Part shown: positions 45,919-56,940 of the stretch, piece after piece
How positions within the stretch are numbered: the first letter of the stretch is position 1
Layout: the number at the start of each line of letters is the position of its first letter
Origin: Gambelia wislizenii
Lineage: Eukaryota; Chordata; Lepidosauria; Squamata; Crotaphytidae
Length of the DNA: 64,000 nucleotides
Reading direction: 5' to 3'
NCBI GenBank assembly: GCA_030847615.1
Contig: JAUMIR010000004.1
Location: 271,397,501 to 271,461,500 of the forward strand
Program-made: the position numbers and the translations under genes
The notes under the pieces: generated by a model
Databases searched by the model: none
What the model saw: the letters and a program-made list of their open reading frames with translations, nothing else
Told to the model about the DNA's origin: nothing

Positions 45919-46414
45919 GCCAGCCCCTGACGCAGACTCCACAGTTGGCTTTGAGGAGCCAAAGACCCACCCACCCTCCCATTAGGGGAAGCCATGCTTG
46001 TGTATTTTATGCATATCATTTAGTCGCAATTTGCTAGGTGGATGGCATGGGCCCTGATCTGGGTAAGCGGGGAATAAGGGGTCTCCGTTAAGTTCAAGTT
46101 CATGGAGAAGGCCATGCTTTGACTGTAAATCAGAATGTACACTTCTTCTTGTCCAGTCCAGCAATCTGTCAAAAAAAATGTACATAAATTCCAAAACTGA
46201 TTATTTGAAATCAGCCAAAAGGGAATACCAGTGACTAATTGTTCTTATGCCCTCCTTGCCAAAGTCTGCCACAGAGGCAGCAGATGTAACCCCAATACAA
46301 AAATAATGGATCCTAAATGAGAAAAACCCTTGTCCTAACAGGACCAGGGACTTTTTAGACACTAATCAAAATTTCGACTTGGTGACAGACCAGCCACAGC
46401 TGTGCATAAAAAGG

Positions 46415-46573
46415 TAGAATCATAGACTCTTTGAGTTGGAAGGGACCACAAGGACCATCTAGTTCAAACAACTACTGTGCAGAAATACACAAGAAAAACA
46501 TTCCTGAAAGATGTCCAGCCAATCTCTGTTTAAAGGCCTCCTAAAATGGCAAGAAGTCTCTGATGTGGCTTAA
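46415..46573 (-). mobile_element. CR1 LINE 3' untranslated end
   Basis: On the minus strand this reads through the typical lizard CR1 3' UTR (a GGAGGCCTTTAAACAGAG block, GACATCTTTCAGGA, GAACTAGATGGTCC and CTTCCAACTC) and ends in TATGATTCTA, the octamer-type CR1 terminus. It is severely 5'-truncated. The two CR1 copies at 53-63 kb lack this part. Confidence 0.8.
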
Positions 46574-47890
46574 AACCAAACCATTAATCCCCACATAATT
46601 GTTCAAAGCTCGAATGAGCAGACATACTGGACATCCAGTGCTGGAAATGTAATCCATGACACCTTCTGCTTATGTTCAGTCTTCCACAACCACAGATAGA
46701 CAGAAACATCTTTATCACCCAGGGAAACATCAAAGAACAGGAATATTCTACCAGATGTATAAAATCAAGAACTGTACAACCAGCCTCCAATCCTGAAGGC
46801 TTCCCAAAATGGAGTATTGCTGCAGGAGAGCCAAGGTTCTTTCTAAGGTAGAAGAATAAAACCAGATGCATGGCCACTTCAGATCCAGTGATACCACTGG
46901 AAAACTTGAAGCCCACATAGCCATATTGGGCATTTTCTAAATCAGTGCTCTAGAATCCTTCTAACTCTAATATCAGCTATGGTATCAGGAACCTCACATA
47001 GTCTGGATCAAAAGACCAGTGCTTATCTTCAGTTGTCTTACTGAAAGACAAAGATGCTGCTGATGAATAGAAAAACTGAGATGTGCCACCTGAACTGGAC
47101 ATAAATGCTGAAGACTCACAAACTCCTTGAAGTTACTAAACTCCCTACCTGTCTTTTTGTAACTCAGGCATGTACTGAGAGATAAAGAAAGCAAGATAAC
47201 TCATTCTGCCTCATGCATCCCATCTCCTAAAGACTCTGCAGCATATGTGGGTATGTTCTAGATGTGGGTATGTTCTAGGCAAAGGGATAGACAACACAAA
47301 TGGCACATCTATATATGGTAGGGAGTTGCCCTTTTCATGATTTATTCCTGGCAAGGGTCTAGGCCTAAATAAAATATTAAAATGCAAAAAAAAAAAAATC
47401 TCATGGTAAACAATCCAGCCAAGCACATGAGGCCAAGGATTCATGGAAGAAAGGAAACTGATGGCTCATAGCACCAGAAGTGAACAGAAGAATTGGCAAA
47501 AATGTCACCTAAGTCCAAACACCCCCAAATAATTCCAGGACAGTTTTTAAAAAACAACTCTATTTAAGCTAAGCTCTCACTATTGCTTATCTGCTAAGCA
47601 TACCATCTCTCATAGAACAGAACACCAAAATGATAGCAGCCTGAAGCATCTGAATGGAACTGTAGTTCTGATCCCAAGCTGATTATGCTGCTAAAAGGAA
47701 ATGCCATTAAAATACTGGAGGAATCCCACACTCCCAAATCTCTTTCCTTACCCTTACCAGAGGTGAGAACAACACACACCTCTCTACATGTGAAAGAACT
47801 GTCAGAGAAAGGCCCTTTTGTGGTGACCACTCTGCACAATTAAGATGCCCCAACATAACCTTCTGGAAGGATCTGAATTGGCCAGTAAAG
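46574..47890. other. Non-coding stretch
   Basis: No gene or recognised repeat apart from an A run at about 47386-47398. The open frames here are short and motif-free. Confidence 0.45.
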
Positions 47891-48075
47891 TGTCAAAGGT
47901 TATTGTGAAGTCGAAGGCTTTCATGGCCGGCATCCCTAGATTTCCTTGGGTTTCCTTGAGGTCTTCTCTGAAGATGCCAGCCACAGATGCAGGCGAAACA
48001 TTAGAAAGAAACTATTCCAGAACACGGCCTCACAGCCCAGAAAAAAACCAAGGAAAATCTATGTCAAAGGTTATT
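47891..48075 (+). mobile_element. Short Penelope-like unit with 14-bp target duplication
   Basis: TGTCAAAGGTTATT at 47891-47904 is repeated exactly at 48062-48075, bracketing a 157-bp insert (47905-48061). The insert begins GTGAAGTCGAAGGCTTTCAT and contains a hammerhead-like core and the ACACGGCCTCACAGCCC block. It also has inverted ends (TAGATTTCCTTGG against CCAAGGAAAATCTA). It has the size and content of an isolated Penelope-like terminal repeat and shares its core with 36738-36830. Confidence 0.75.
47962..48015 (+). ncRNA. Hammerhead-ribozyme-like core 2
   Basis: CTGAAGA (47968-47974), a stem-loop GCCAGCCACAGATGCAGGC, and an intact GAAAC (47995-47999) are in hammerhead order. At the cleavage-triplet position the sequence is ATT rather than GTC, which still fits the NUH rule. 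Stem I would use TTCTC upstream and GAAAGAA-type bases downstream, and pairing looks weak. Activity is unproven. Confidence 0.6.
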
Positions 48076-51000
48076 AATTTCTCATTTGGGAAGCAGTTGA
48101 CCTGGTTCACCAAATCAAATACAGTTTCAGAAAAGGTGAGGACTGGTGAAGGAACCTCCATCTTTTCCTTTGTCAAAGGAATATCTTGTTCCCCAGCAAA
48201 AAGAGAAAACTGTCAACAGCTTGAACCAATGACCAAAACCATCATCAATGAAGTATATCATACTACTCAAACTGGCCCATCTCCTCAATATCCTGTCTAC
48301 TAGGCCACATATGTTTCCAGTCTGCTCACAATGTTCATAGGCCACTGGACAACAAAGATACCTAGGCCTCTAGACTTCCACACTCCACCATGAGACCTCC
48401 TAAATGTACTAGGCCCCAATGTAAAAAAAATCCACTAGACCAGCTGGAACCAAAACTCCAAATCCAAAAGCATTAGGCTGCATCAATATGCATGAGAAGA
48501 AATCATTCCAGAAGCCATTAGGTTAAAAGACTAGGAGGAAACCTAGATGGCAAGGAGAACTCACCAGTAGGCCAGCTGAAAGCTGTTAACTCAGAAGCTC
48601 TGCTGCCAATAAATCACCCCCTGCACTACAGTAAGGCGGTCCATGGGGCAAACATTTCAGTGGCAAGCTGAGCATCTCAGAATCTCTATCTCTCAAGACA
48701 AATCAGGAGGATTCTGAAATGGCAGCAACAAAAATGTCACAGTTGTAAACCCAATTCCCATAGAACATTTGCTCCAAAATACAACCAAAGAAGCACTGAG
48801 CAATCTTTCTTCAGGAGCCATTGGATAAAAGATGAAAGAGGATTTGGGAAATACAGATCTAGTTTAATTAGCCCAACCTCCATCCTCTTTAACATGGCAA
48901 CTTAACCAAATTAATTGGTCCCCCTCTCTCCTGGTCTACAGTATCATGCAGAAGTACTCACCTCATTTTTTAGTCATAGGTTCTTTTTGAGCATCTTATG
49001 TAAATCAAGTGGTAACTATGCCAATTAAATCCATTTCAATTCCAGGCTGTCTTATAAGAACATGTGGAAAAATCAAAGTGTGTGTGTGTGAGAGTGTGAA
49101 TACTTCTGTAAGGCATTATCTCAAAATTATGTTCTCTGGCCAGATTGTACCTGATTATCTCAGGGAACAGAATATTTTTTTGTTTTGTTTTTGAGTCACT
49201 GAATCTCTTGTGTTGGTGTTCCATGAAAAACTAGATCTGGTGTAGACAAGGAAATAACAGTAACTAAGGGCATAACTACCTTTATACCAGCCTGCTTCTT
49301 TATCTAAAGCATACTCTTGCAAACTTTTTTTAAAGTACTGTTAAAATGGATGGTGTCTACTTAGCAAATGTGCTTCATAATTTGTCACTTATTTTGCTGA
49401 TGTCAATGTTTGCATAGCATTATAATCCATATCAATGTTTCAGTGAATGTTCTCTATGCCACTTCCAAACCTGAAAGGAGTTATCTAATGTTGTGGACCT
49501 TGGATGGCTCCTTGAAAATCTAGAAGACTAAGTATATTCACAGCAGCCTGGTACAGAAGCTGCCAGCATTCCCCTACATTCTGCCCTGCTGATGTAGTGT
49601 CACAGTAACAATCTTATTCATCACATGTGTACTTCATCTGCTCCTAAAGTTATCAAAGCCACCAACATGAGGCTGTTTTCATTTTCCCTTCTGTAAGCCC
49701 TATGAAGCAGGCATCCCAGGCAGTGGGATAAAAAACCATGGATGCTATGCAGTCTGCCCTGCCCGTCTAAACTATACTTCCCCAGCCCAGCACCCTCCAG
49801 ATCCCATCATCCCTATGAGTTGTCCATGTAGGCCATGACTTGTGGGAGTTGTGGTTCAAAACATTTTGAAGGCACTATGGTGAGAAAAGGTTAACTAAAT
49901 TAATTTGTCATCCCTGTGTAGGGAGGATGCTATGCCATTGCCTATGCTGAAATAAGAGTTACTCTGGATGGAATTGTATGTGAAATTGGATGGTATGTGT
50001 GTCATTTCATACTTTCCCTCATTGAGCTAATCTCTTGGGACAGCCCCAAGCAAAGCTACACCCAGTTTTAAAAGGAAATGAACTTCAGGAAGGCATTTTT
50101 TTTAATCCAGACATTTGGGACATAGTTTTGTCTAAAACCAATGGACTATGCAGTGTTCCAAAAGAGATTCATGTTGCTCATGCTTGTCACTTTAATGGGG
50201 TAAACTGGCCAGAGAGCTTCAACATGCCTTTCCTATAAAATGAGTGGCACATCTTAACGCTGTAAATAATCATCTTCACTGGTTTAAAGTGTCTTGATAC
50301 TGATGGAAAAATCTGCTGAGAAGTCACATTATCTCAAATGTGACTGCTACTGAGATTTTTCTGCAAGAATTCTGTAGCTGTGCTCTTGTTCTTATCTCCT
50401 ATCAAAAAGGCATAATAAAGGTGCAAACATAAATTGCTGCTATAAAAAGGTCAAAGCACACAGGGAATCATACACCTATATAGTGAAACAAATCAGTAAT
50501 TGAAAATAAAATATATACTATTCTCTCTTTTTCCATATACACACACTCAGAGAGATCACATCATTGCAATCATACCATGAGGATAGCTGGACACGATCCA
50601 GGAAATGTTAAGACCAGGTGGATAATTTAAGAACTGTTAAAGACTTCTTAAATCCCCAAAACCAGGTAGGAATTAGAGTTACTTTACCTTGGCTGAATTG
50701 TGGCTCCTTTATATTAGTATCCTAGTATCCATATTATTATACTTCTGAGTAAGCATATTCCAAGCAACCTTTCACATTTTTGCTGTTTCTTTAGCTTTTT
50801 TACAGATCATTTTTTAAAACATTAAACTACCTCAGCAGTGTTTAATGTATCCCCCAAAACATTTTAAACATGCACTTTGTATTTATCAGGGTTTCTTTCT
50901 CATTCCCACGCTTTCCTGTTTCAAAAAGCCATGCTAATTAGTTTGTAGAAGATGCTGAATACACACTTGCTAATCATTGCAGGGTGCACCTTCTCAGTTT

Positions 51001-52150
51001 GTTCCAATTACTAGGGTGATATTTGCACAGAGACAGGCTCCTACATGTGTCTCCTGTGTTGCACTGTGAAAGAACCTGCTATGTATGTGGTTCCAGGCTG
51101 CATATAACTTCTGGAGCTGGATTGGGAATTGTGAGTGCAGCTTGACTGGCAACGAGAGAACTAATCACTTGCTTGAGAGCATGGAGGATGAATTTAGTGG
51201 GTGAATGATGTGAGAATATCAGCCATCTGGTTTAGTGGAGTAGAATGTTGAGCAAGGGCCGTGCATAGTTGGAATAGGACCTTGGGTCTATGATGTGCAA
51301 TTTAAATATCCAGGAACAAAAACCACAGAAGCTGCTTGTATATGCTTAATTTGCCTTAAAAGAGTTGTGCTTTCTCCTATTCATAATACTTAGTTTATCC
51401 TGTATTAGGAATATAATTGTATACACCTTCATTTTTTAAAAGAAGAGAAGGATGAAAAGTTACTTTTAACAGCAGCAGACTAGAAAACCGAATAGAATGG
51501 ACCAATAATTCTTGGCTCCTGTTGTGTCCTGTTGCATTATACAAAGATTGTGCTAACTAGTTGTTACTGTGCTTTTACTCAGAAGTTACCATTACCAGAT
51601 AAACAAGTTCAGAGAGATCAGCTTTGTGTTTATGGAAAAGTGTAGATATTTTTCCTTCAGTACAAGCACAGTTACTTGAGTTGAACAATATTCATGACAG
51701 TTCTTGTGCTATGACTTGTAAACATTGTACAAATGTATTTGGTATTTCATTTTGAGACAAAGACTCAAAATAGTTAATGAAAGGGAATTTCATGTAAATA
51801 GCTATATTCAAATTCCATGTATACAAACATTCCTTTAGAGTCCAGATTGTGAAGAGTGTCTTTATTGGCTAGAAACCACTGTCTTGTTCAGCAGTGGTTA
51901 CATGTGCTATAGTAAAGAACACAGTGTGTGAAGTATTTGGTGTACTACAGTACCATAGTTATTTTGGTCTGTTAAGTAAGTTGCAATTTGTGATGAAATG
52001 AAGTTGAAAGTAGTGCTTCATACTTACAAATTTCTTCAGTTACAACTTGATTTTTCTTGTAAAACTTCAAAGGAAAACTTGAAAATTTTATATATTTGGA
52101 TTTTGTAGTTTTTTTTTAATTTTATTGCAACACAAAGTACCAAATCATTA
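48076..52150 (+). other. Non-coding stretch, possibly distal XKR4 3' UTR
   Basis: I see no gene and no clear transposon in these 4 kb, which contrasts with the transposon-rich flanks. The AT-rich, repeat-poor character (especially 49000-52150) and the poly(A) signal at its end would fit a conserved distal UTR. This is inference only. Confidence 0.35.
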
Positions 52151-52156
52151 AATAAA
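52151..52156 (+). terminator. Poly(A) signal, candidate distal end of XKR4
   Basis: AATAAA in an ATTAAATAAAGTACAC context is followed 25-45 bases later by a GT-rich stretch (GATGCTGTGGTGTCTTTTT), the normal layout of a strong cleavage and polyadenylation site. If it serves XKR4 the 3' UTR would be about 24.7 kb in this genome, including inserted transposons. Confidence 0.4.
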
Positions 52157-53157
52157 GTACACTGTGGTCATTTTACTGATGCTGTGGTGTCTTTTTAGCA
52201 GGTTGTGTCCTGCCACTAAGAGCATTCTATTTCAGCATATTACACAAAAGTGCCATTAACAATCTTCATGGGTCTAAATTACTTGTGGATGTGACCACCA
52301 ACAGAGCTTTGGTCTAGAGGGGAAAATCAATTTCCCTTCTGAGTACATAAAGTAAGTATTTAAGTATAGCTCACCATTTTTATAACATTCTCCAGATGTG
52401 AAACTCCATGTTAGACAATGCAGCAATAGCTACACACAAGCAGAAGACTCAGCAAACTTTGGTGAACCCAAAACTTTATAGATGTAAAAAAAAATATTAA
52501 GAAGAAAAAACTGGAGAGGATCCCTATGATAGCCCAGTGTGAGCTACCTATCCTCAGTGAGTACTGACTGTTGACGAGGACAAACAGCAACAACAGAAGG
52601 TTGGTAGGGGAGAGTGGCATGGAGTATCTTGAAAAGAGAAGTGCATGGTTGGCTAGAATCCCAAACAGAAACACTCCATACATCAGTATTTTGTCTCATG
52701 CCCATTTATACTTTAAATGGTCTCCCACTTTGAGCAATCAAATTTCTTGCTGCCATTAGCACTGCCATATCCAGTTGTAGCATAATTCTCTGCACATCCT
52801 AAGCTTGGAAACATTGGTGAAAAGAGACTGCATTAGCCATTAGTTTTTTTTTTTTTTTAATCAACAATTAGATGTTTCCAAGAAAATTAAAAGATCATCC
52901 ACCTACCTGAACCAGAAGCTACATTTTACTGGAGAATTCACCATGAATGCTTCAGATCCTCTGTATAATATTTACATTGCCAACTCCTACAAGAAACTAT
53001 GGGATGATTTGTTTCAGTTTCCATGAGTTTAGGTTTTTTTTTAAATTGATTCCTTTTTATTTAGATTTTAACCAATTTATTTAGATTTACAAACAACAAC
53101 ACATCCTCTTTTCCTAAAAATTAGTTAAATTAATAAAACTGGAGTTTTAGAATAGTA
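52157..53157. other. Non-coding stretch
   Basis: No gene seen. A T run lies at about 52844-52858 and A/T-rich sequence precedes the CR1 at 53158. Confidence 0.5.
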
Positions 53158-53186
53158 CTTATCAGGAGGGCTTTGAACTGAGTTGT

Positions 53187-53985
53187 ATGGAAGAAGGAGA
53201 CAGTATTCTTGAAGGCAGAAATTCATCGACTGCTAGAGATAATAGCCCAAATGTTATACAGAGAAAAAGGCAAATAGTACAACGACCCAACAATGGGAGG
53301 AATAAACCATTTAAAAGGCAGATAAGGGAAATGGCCCATGGTCTTAGATGTTTCTATACGAATGCACAGAGCAGGATGAACTTGAACTCTTAGAACAGCA
53401 AAACAACTATGATTTAATAGGCATCACTGAAACCTGGTGGGATGAGTCTCATGACTTGAATGTACTAATAGAGGGGTATAACCTATTTCAGAAAAATTGA
53501 CAAAACAGGAAGGATGATGGAGTAGTATCATACATTAAGGATGTGTACACCTGTGAACAGATCCATGACTTAAATCCTGGGAGCAAGGTTGAGAGCATCT
53601 GGGTAAAAATTAAGGGGGAGAGAAACAGCAGGGATGCCATTCTGGGGTCTACTACAGACCTCCAAGACAAACTGAGGACTGGGATGATGCCTTCCTGGAA
53701 CAGATGATCACACATTCAGAAAAGAGAGATGTAGTAGTAATGGGGGATTTCAACTATCCTGATATTTGTTGGAAATCCAACTCTGCCAAGAATTTAAGGT
53801 CCAAAAAATTCCTCACTTGCCGTGCAGACAATTTCATTGTCTAGAAGGTGGAAGAGGCAACAAAGAGATACAGAGGAAAGGGGAAGCCAAGCATAGTCAG
53901 ACATGCATTCTAGATTTTAAGAAAGCTGATTTCAGAAAACAGGGAATTACTGGGGGTGATCCCATGGTCAGGAATACTAAAAGTG
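53187..53985 (+). pseudogene. CR1-A endonuclease region
   Basis: MEEGDSILEGRN opens ORF2. Stretches GITETWWDES, GVVSYIKDVYTCEQIHD and [17 protein letters not shown], in shifting frames, are the AP-endonuclease motifs of CR1 (Glu, then the GDFN Asp/Asn block). Frameshifts and at least one stop break it. The product would nick target DNA. Confidence 0.82.
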
Positions 53986-54865
53986 TAGAACACGAGTGCT
54001 CTCCTGACATCAAGGGAATGGAGGGCTCGCTTGAAGTTGTCCTTCGGATCCTGCATCAGAGCCAGGAAGACAATCGACTGGTTGAGATGGAAACTCGATA
54101 CCACCCTTGGGAGGAAAGATAAATCTGGCTTGAGGACTACTTTGTGCTTGTGGAATGTCAAGTATGGGGTCTTGGAATGGAGAGCACAAAGCTCACCGGC
54201 CTGCAGAGCTGAAGTTATGACAAGGAAGGCCATCTTCCAGAACAAAAGTCTCAAGTCTGTCCGCAGTGGCCATGGGTTTGAAGGGCCGTCTAGAGAGTTG
54301 AGAAAGGACATATTTGAGACTCCAAGCCGGCATGGGCTCGACCACTGGTGGATAAAGGTAGGTGTAGCCCTTTAGGAACTTCTTGACAACCGGATCCCGA
54401 AATGGAGAGGGTTGACCTTGTGCTTGGAACCTCAATGGAGCTAGCCGCCAGGTAGCATTTCAATGATGAAATGGACAGCCTCGAGCCAGAGAGGTGCAGC
54501 AGGAACTGGAGAATGGTAACCATCGTAGAGGATTCAACAGTGAGGTTATGGTCAGTCAAGAAGGTTTCAAAACATCTCCACTTGTAGAAGTAGGACCAAT
54601 GCGTAGTGGGGCAGAGTGAAACATCAACCATGGCCTGGATGTCAGCAGGCAGAGGTGAAGACTCCAATTGCGTTGGGCCTGAAGGCAAGTTCAGGGTTGG
54701 ATCCTCCACGCCATCAATCGGAGCATCTTGAGGTCCAGGTGCCTGACTTTGCCGCCCTGGATAGTCAACAGGTCTGGACGGTTCGATCGACGGATGAAGC
54801 GTTGATGGGCCAGGCGAAGGAGATGTACGAACCAGGTGCCTGACTTTGCCGCCCTGGATAGTCAA
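53986..54865 (-). pseudogene. DIRS tyrosine recombinase, truncated
   Basis: The N-terminal part (54865-54290) has SPLPADIQAMVDVSL, WSYFYKWRCFETFL and ISSLKCYLAASSIEV; the catalytic start continues in another frame to 53986 with LRLLFWKMAFLVITSA. At the first catalytic Arg position the sequence reads LQAGELCAL where family members have an Arg pair before the SEL. The His-x-x-Arg box and nucleophile Tyr would lie beyond the truncation point and are absent. It would insert the circular DIRS DNA. Confidence 0.8.
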
Positions 54866-54928
54866 TAGGTCTGGACGGTTCGATAGACGGATGAAGCGTT
54901 GATGGGCCAGGTGAAGGAGATGTGCGAA
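54735..54928 (-). repeat. 97-bp tandem duplication inside the DIRS
   Basis: Units 54735-54831 and 54832-54928 are identical except for about four bases, each beginning CCAGGTGCCTGACTTTGCC. Because 97 is not a multiple of three, the duplication shifts the reading frame between the RNase H and recombinase parts. Confidence 0.93.
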
Positions 54929-55042
54929 CCATGGTTGTCAAGGCCACCACGGAGTCACCAGAATTGCGTCCGATCGGTCCCGACGCAGTTTGGACACCCC
55001 TGGTGTCAACAGTGGGAACAGAGGGAAGAAGTATAGTAGGGA

Positions 55043-55841
55043 TCAGTTCCATTGAAAAAGAAAGGCATCCCCTCTCGAGCCTTGGAGTCTGGACCTTGTA
55101 CAATACTGATGACACTGTCTGTTGGCAGGGGTTGCGAACAGATCCACCTCCAGGGTGCCCCAGCGATGGAACAAATCCCAAGCCATGGTCCAGCTCAACA
55201 TCCACACATGGACAGATGAACTCGAATGGCTGAGTCTGGTGGCAAGAGTATTCTCCTCTCCAGGGAGGTGGATGGAGTGGAGGAGTATTCCTCTCAAAAT
55301 GCACCAGTCCCATATCTCCAGGGTGAGCAACAGGAGAGATGAATACCATGTTCCCCCTTTTTGTTTAGATAGTACATGATGGAGGTGTTGTCACCAGTAG
55401 CACCGTCTTTCTGGTCACCATCCCTTTGAAGGCCAGAAGTGCTTTTTGCACAGCCATGAGTTTGAGAAGGTTGATACGAAGTCCCAGATCTTTGGCATTC
55501 CGAGTGCCCTGCATTGCATATGTGTCGAGATGGGCTCCCCATCCAAGCAGAGATGCATCAGTAGTGATTGAGACCTGAGGTTGTGGGTGTTCGAATGACA
55601 TGCCTGATAGGACATTGGCAGGTTGCAACCACCAGTCCAGGGAGTACTGGATCACTTGCAGCATAGTCAGGAGATTGTGAGCAGGATCCCGCACCAGATC
55701 GAAGATGCTCAGGAACCAGGACTGCATTGGTCGAAACTGTAGCTTGGCGAGGCAGGTGACTAACATCGTAGCTGCCATATGGCCAAACAGGACTTGGACC
55801 AAGTGTGCTGAAATCCGTTGGGACCGGAGGCAGCAATGCAT
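55043..55841 (-). pseudogene. DIRS RNase H and following DIRS domain
   Basis: RNase H begins with VSITTDASLLGWGAHLD (catalytic Asp) near 55570, goes through a Leu/Lys-rich helix (INLLKLMAVQKALLAF) and ends with IHLPGEENTLATRLSH near 55270. Then comes WGTLEVDLFATPANRQ, a DIRS-specific stretch. Several frameshifts are present, one near 55370. Confidence 0.82.
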
Positions 55842-55847
55842 TAAAGC

Positions 55848-56477
55848 TCATAGGGTGTTGAAGCGAGCTTCCAGGAGGTAGGCTTTTGCTGTCATCGAAA
55901 CCAGCCAAACCCCTATGAACTGGATGGCTTGTGTGGGCTGGAGGTGTGATTTTTCCAGGTTGACGACCAGGCCCAGAGAGTGTAGCAAGTCCAGTGTCAG
56001 GTCAATATCCCACAGACGCTGAGAGCGGGAGTCCACCACCAGAAGCCAGTCATCGATGTAGGGGAAGACAACCACACTGTGCTGATAGAGGAAAGCTGCT
56101 ACCACTGCCATGCATTTTGTGAAAACCTTTGGGTGTGTGGAGAGACCGAAGGGCAGGACATGGAACTGGAAGGCATCGTCCTCCATCTGGTATGCCAGGA
56201 ATCGTCTGTGAGCTGGATGGATTCTCACATGGAAGTACACGTCCTTGAGGTCTATCAATGCGAACCAGTCTCCCTGCTGGAAAAGGGGCAGGATCAAAGC
56301 CAGGGTAACAATCCAAAACCTCCTCGGAACATTGTAGTCATCAACCTTGTGGAGGTTGAGGATTGGGTGGAGGCCTCCATCTTTCTTGGCAACTAGGAAG
56401 TACCTTGAGAAGAAGTAGAGGCGATGCTGGTCTGGGTCCACGTGTTCAATGTCCCCTTTCTGGAGCAATGTCTGCAC
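55848..56477 (-). pseudogene. DIRS reverse transcriptase
   Basis: The open frame of 209 codons contains RYFLVAKKDGGLHPILNLH, FALIDLKDVYFHVRIHP (first catalytic Asp), HVLPFGLSTHPKVFTK and FPYIDDWLLV (YIDD catalytic box, both Asp kept). These are textbook DIRS RT motifs. It copies the element RNA inside virus-like particles. This is the best preserved enzyme domain in the window, although the surrounding frames are broken. Confidence 0.9.
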
Positions 56478-56877
56478 CTTCTCGAGGGAAGGGGAAGGCA
56501 GTGTTCTTCAGATCCGGCCTGTCAGAGGTGATGTTTCGAACTCGATCTAGTAACCATCGTGGACGATGGGAAGCACCCATTTGTCCATTGTTTGCGAGGC
56601 CCAGGCGTTCTGGAACCCTGACAGGCGTTCTCCAAATAGAGGGATCTAGGAGAAACAAGAGAGGGAAAAGTCAAGCGTTCAGAAGCATTGTCTGCCCTGG
56701 TCCTTAGACCTTTGCTTCGACAGAGCCGGTAGCGTGAGGCAGAGGCTTGACTTCTTACTGATTGGGTGGTCGACACTGGTGGCTGAAAGCGAGTGTTTGG
56801 AACATTGGGGCGTGTACCCTCCTTGATAAGAGTGGCCATAACAGGTTGCTTGCCACCCTGATCGGCTCCTTGACCAG

Positions 56878-56940
56878 TACGCAGAAGATGAGGACGATGG
56901 CATATCTTACTTTCTCGCGGTGGTCCTCATCTTCTGCGTA
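56878..56940 (-). promoter_or_regulatory. 18-bp perfect hairpin at the end of the DIRS gag
   Basis: TACGCAGAAGATGAGGAC (56878-56895) and GTCCTCATCTTCTGCGTA (56923-56940) are perfect complements around a 27-base loop. On the minus strand the gag frame ends in TAA at 56909-56907 and an ATG lies 3 bases later (56903-56901), both inside the loop. The ATG is in the same frame as gag, so the TAA may be only a nonsense mutation in a longer gag. Confidence 0.7.

Larger units (their letters stand above)
45632..46135 (+). mobile_element. GC-rich promoter-bearing insertion between 25-bp direct repeats
   Basis: The repeats are 45632-45656 and 46111-46135 (GCCATG..T.TGACTGTAAATC with two differences). 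The insert is much richer in GC than its flanks. It carries a CCAAT box (45799-45803), an inverted one (45827-45831) in a 45-bp palindrome, a second palindrome TGGCCATGC/GCATGGCC (about 45859-45880) and TATAAAA at 45912-45918 set between GGCTGG and GCCAGCC. About 190 bp follow the TATA box. No ORF with known motifs is present. It could be a terminal piece of a Ngaro- or LTR-type element; the 25-bp repeats look like an unusually long target duplication. Confidence 0.55.

Noticed and set aside
45715..46037. Short open frames in the GC-rich insertion
   Set aside because: They occur on both strands with no motif and reflect the GC-rich composition.
54735..54928. CRISPR-like repeat
   Set aside because: There are only two adjacent 97-bp units without spacers, inside a eukaryotic DIRS element.
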